Source of the DNA: Hymenobacter roseosalivarius DSM 11622
GTDB taxonomy: Bacteria; Bacteroidota; Bacteroidia; Cytophagales; Hymenobacteraceae
DNA: 64,000 nt
Assembly: GCF_900176135.1 (NCBI RefSeq)
Contig: NZ_FWWW01000068.1
Coordinates: 1 to 64,000, forward strand
Reading direction: 5' to 3'
Part shown: positions 62,955-64,000 of the stretch, in pieces
How positions within the stretch are numbered: the first letter of the stretch is position 1
Layout of the letters: every line of letters starts with the position of its first letter
Made by a program: the position numbers and the translations under genes
The notes under the pieces: generated by a model
Seen by the model: the letters and a program-made list of their open reading frames with translations, nothing else
The model's database searches: none
What the model was told of the DNA's origin: nothing

Positions 62955-64000
62955 TTACGCTGGCCGCACCGCCCGCTTCTCCAGAATCAGCTGCATGCGG
63001 AAGTTGTTCAGGCTCTCTTCCAGCCCCACCGGGTACACATGCGGGTTGAGGAAGCGCCGAATGCTGGGGTCGAGGGCGGCTACTTCCTGTTGGGCTTTGG
63101 TGCGGCTTTCTTCCAGCGTTGGCAACTCGGCTACCAGCTTGCCGGCTCGAAAAACCGGCTCCAGCAGCTCCCGGAACTGGGTGGAGCGGATGGGGCGGCG
63201 GCGCGTGGGGTCCAGCGGGTCCACGATGGTGAGCTGCTCGGGCAGGGGCTCGGCCGTGTTGTAGAGCATATCGGCGCGGGGCTGGCCCTTTTCGGTTTCG
63301 TAGCGACGCACCTGCAGGATGCCGGGAATGCTGGTTTTGGCGAGCTGCTCGGAAAGCTTAATCGTGTAGTCCCAGTCGCTATCGGCGGATGGGCGCAGGG
63401 CGGCGAGCTTATAAACGCCCCCCAGCGCCGGCTGATCGTGGGCCGTGACGAGCTTAGTGCCAATGCCCCAGGTATCGATGCGGGCGCCTTGCTGCTTGAG
63501 ACTGGTGATAAGGTGCTCGTCGAGGTCGTTGCTGGCCACGATGCGGGTTTTCTGGAAGCCAGCTTCGTTGAGCAGGGCGCGGGCCTCGCGGCTGAGGTAG
63601 GCCAGGTCGCCGGAATCAAGGCGAATGCCCCCCAGCTCATAGCCGTTGGCCCGCATCTGCCGGGCCACACTGATAGCGTGGCGCACGCCTTCCAGCGTGT
63701 CATAAGTATCAACCAGAAAGACAGAATCGTCGGGAAAAGCGTCGCCGTAGGCGGCGAAGGCTTGCTCCTCCTCCCCAAACGACTGTACCCAGCTGTGGGC
63801 GTGGGTGCCACGCACCGGAATACCAAAGCGTTGGCCAGCCATTAGATTGGATGTGCCATCGACCCCGCCCAAGTACGCGGCCCAGCTGGCGCTCAGACCC
63901 CCATCGAAGCCCTGAGCCCGGCGCAGGCCAAACTCAAATACCTGGTCAGAGCCAGCGGCCTCGCGGATGCGGGCGGCTTTGGTGGCAATCAGGGTTTGGA
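62955..64000 (-). CDS. pncB: Nicotinate phosphoribosyltransferase (5' end beyond window)
   Basis: The 3' part of a nicotinate PRTase, which makes NaMN from nicotinate and PRPP in NAD salvage. The frame is open to the window edge, reading TLIATKAARIREAAGSDQV, then EFGLRRAQGFDGGLSASWAA. GTHAHSWVQSF, GIRLDSGDLAYLSREAR, IVASNDLDEHLI, GIGTKLVTAHDQPALGGVYK and a C-terminal NFRMQLILEKRAVRPA complete the family. Gene begins right of the window. Confidence 0.93.
   Translation of the reverse strand, partial: QTLIATKAARIREAAGSDQVFEFGLRRAQGFDGGLSASWAAYLGGVDGTSNLMAGQRFGIPVRGTHAHSWVQSFGEEEQAFAAYGDAFPDDSVFLVDTYDTLEGVRHAISVARQMRANGYELGGIRLDSGDLAYLSREARALLNEAGFQKTRIVASNDLDEHLITSLKQQGARIDTWGIGTKLVTAHDQPALGGVYKLAALRPSADSDWDYTIKLSEQLAKTSIPGILQVRRYETEKGQPRADMLYNTAEPLPEQLTIVDPLDPTRRRPIRSTQFRELLEPVFRAGKLVAELPTLEESRTKAQQEVAALDPSIRRFLNPHVYPVGLEESLNNFRMQLILEKRAVRPA

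Overview
The window looks like a chromosome segment from a Hymenobacter-type member of the Bacteroidota (Cytophagales). The evidence is high GC coding DNA mixed with AT-rich control regions, Bacteroidota-type promoters of the form TTG-N19-TAnnTTTG, a type IX secretion C-terminal domain, PorT-like outer membrane barrels, many DUF families typical of this phylum, and few Shine-Dalgarno sites. No phage, CRISPR array, rRNA or intact insertion sequence was seen. Genus assignment is inference.

Layout. 1-14 kb: a run of stress and house-keeping genes (truncated membrane protein, CsbD, DprA-like fold, DUF1206 membrane protein, GH130 lipoprotein whose start is frameshifted, Lys1/AlaDH-like dehydrogenase, gcvP, a DAC-fold sensor of DACNV type, DUF5694, rlmF, a cold-shock protein with a long basic tail, an RluE-type pseudouridine synthase). 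13-21 kb: lipoproteins, a DUF922-like protease, an SDR stress protein, then an aldehyde dehydrogenase and a GMC alcohol oxidase. 21.5-26.8 kb: a MacB-like ABC exporter operon (ATPase, secreted protein, two permeases, membrane fusion protein). 27-32 kb: DUF3616, thioesterase, PfpI-like protein, tRNA-Val, histone-deacetylase-like protein. 32-35.3 kb: a minus-strand operon of FAD oxidoreductase, type III polyketide synthase and methyltransferase. 35-40 kb: small T9SS-domain protein, flavin monooxygenase, secreted nuclease, DUF4468 protein. 40-41.3 kb: a class II synthetase-like gene behind a structured leader with an internal terminator.

41.5-54.7 kb is one long plus-strand nucleotide operon: pyrD-pyrF-pyrE-purL-purQ-(DUF559)-purCE-purD-purN-purF-purM. 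purL carries an N-terminal PurS-like domain, and purC is fused to an animal-PAICS-like PurE domain. A DUF559 endonuclease gene flanked by near-identical inverted GC-rich repeats sits inside this operon and looks like a small mobile unit. 54.9-64 kb holds a metal-binding HMA protein, a low-GC DUF4262 protein, a three-gene RND efflux operon and the 3' part of pncB; a degenerate copy of the pncB 3' end on the far side of the efflux operon suggests the block was inserted.

Two layers of sequence are not explained by genes. At least four families of intergenic inverted repeats are scattered through the window, one of which supplies C-terminal codons to two proteins. In addition, the heptamer GGGGGGC followed by A/T bases occurs roughly fifty times by eye, on both strands, in genes and in terminators, which resembles an uptake-signal-like over-represented word.
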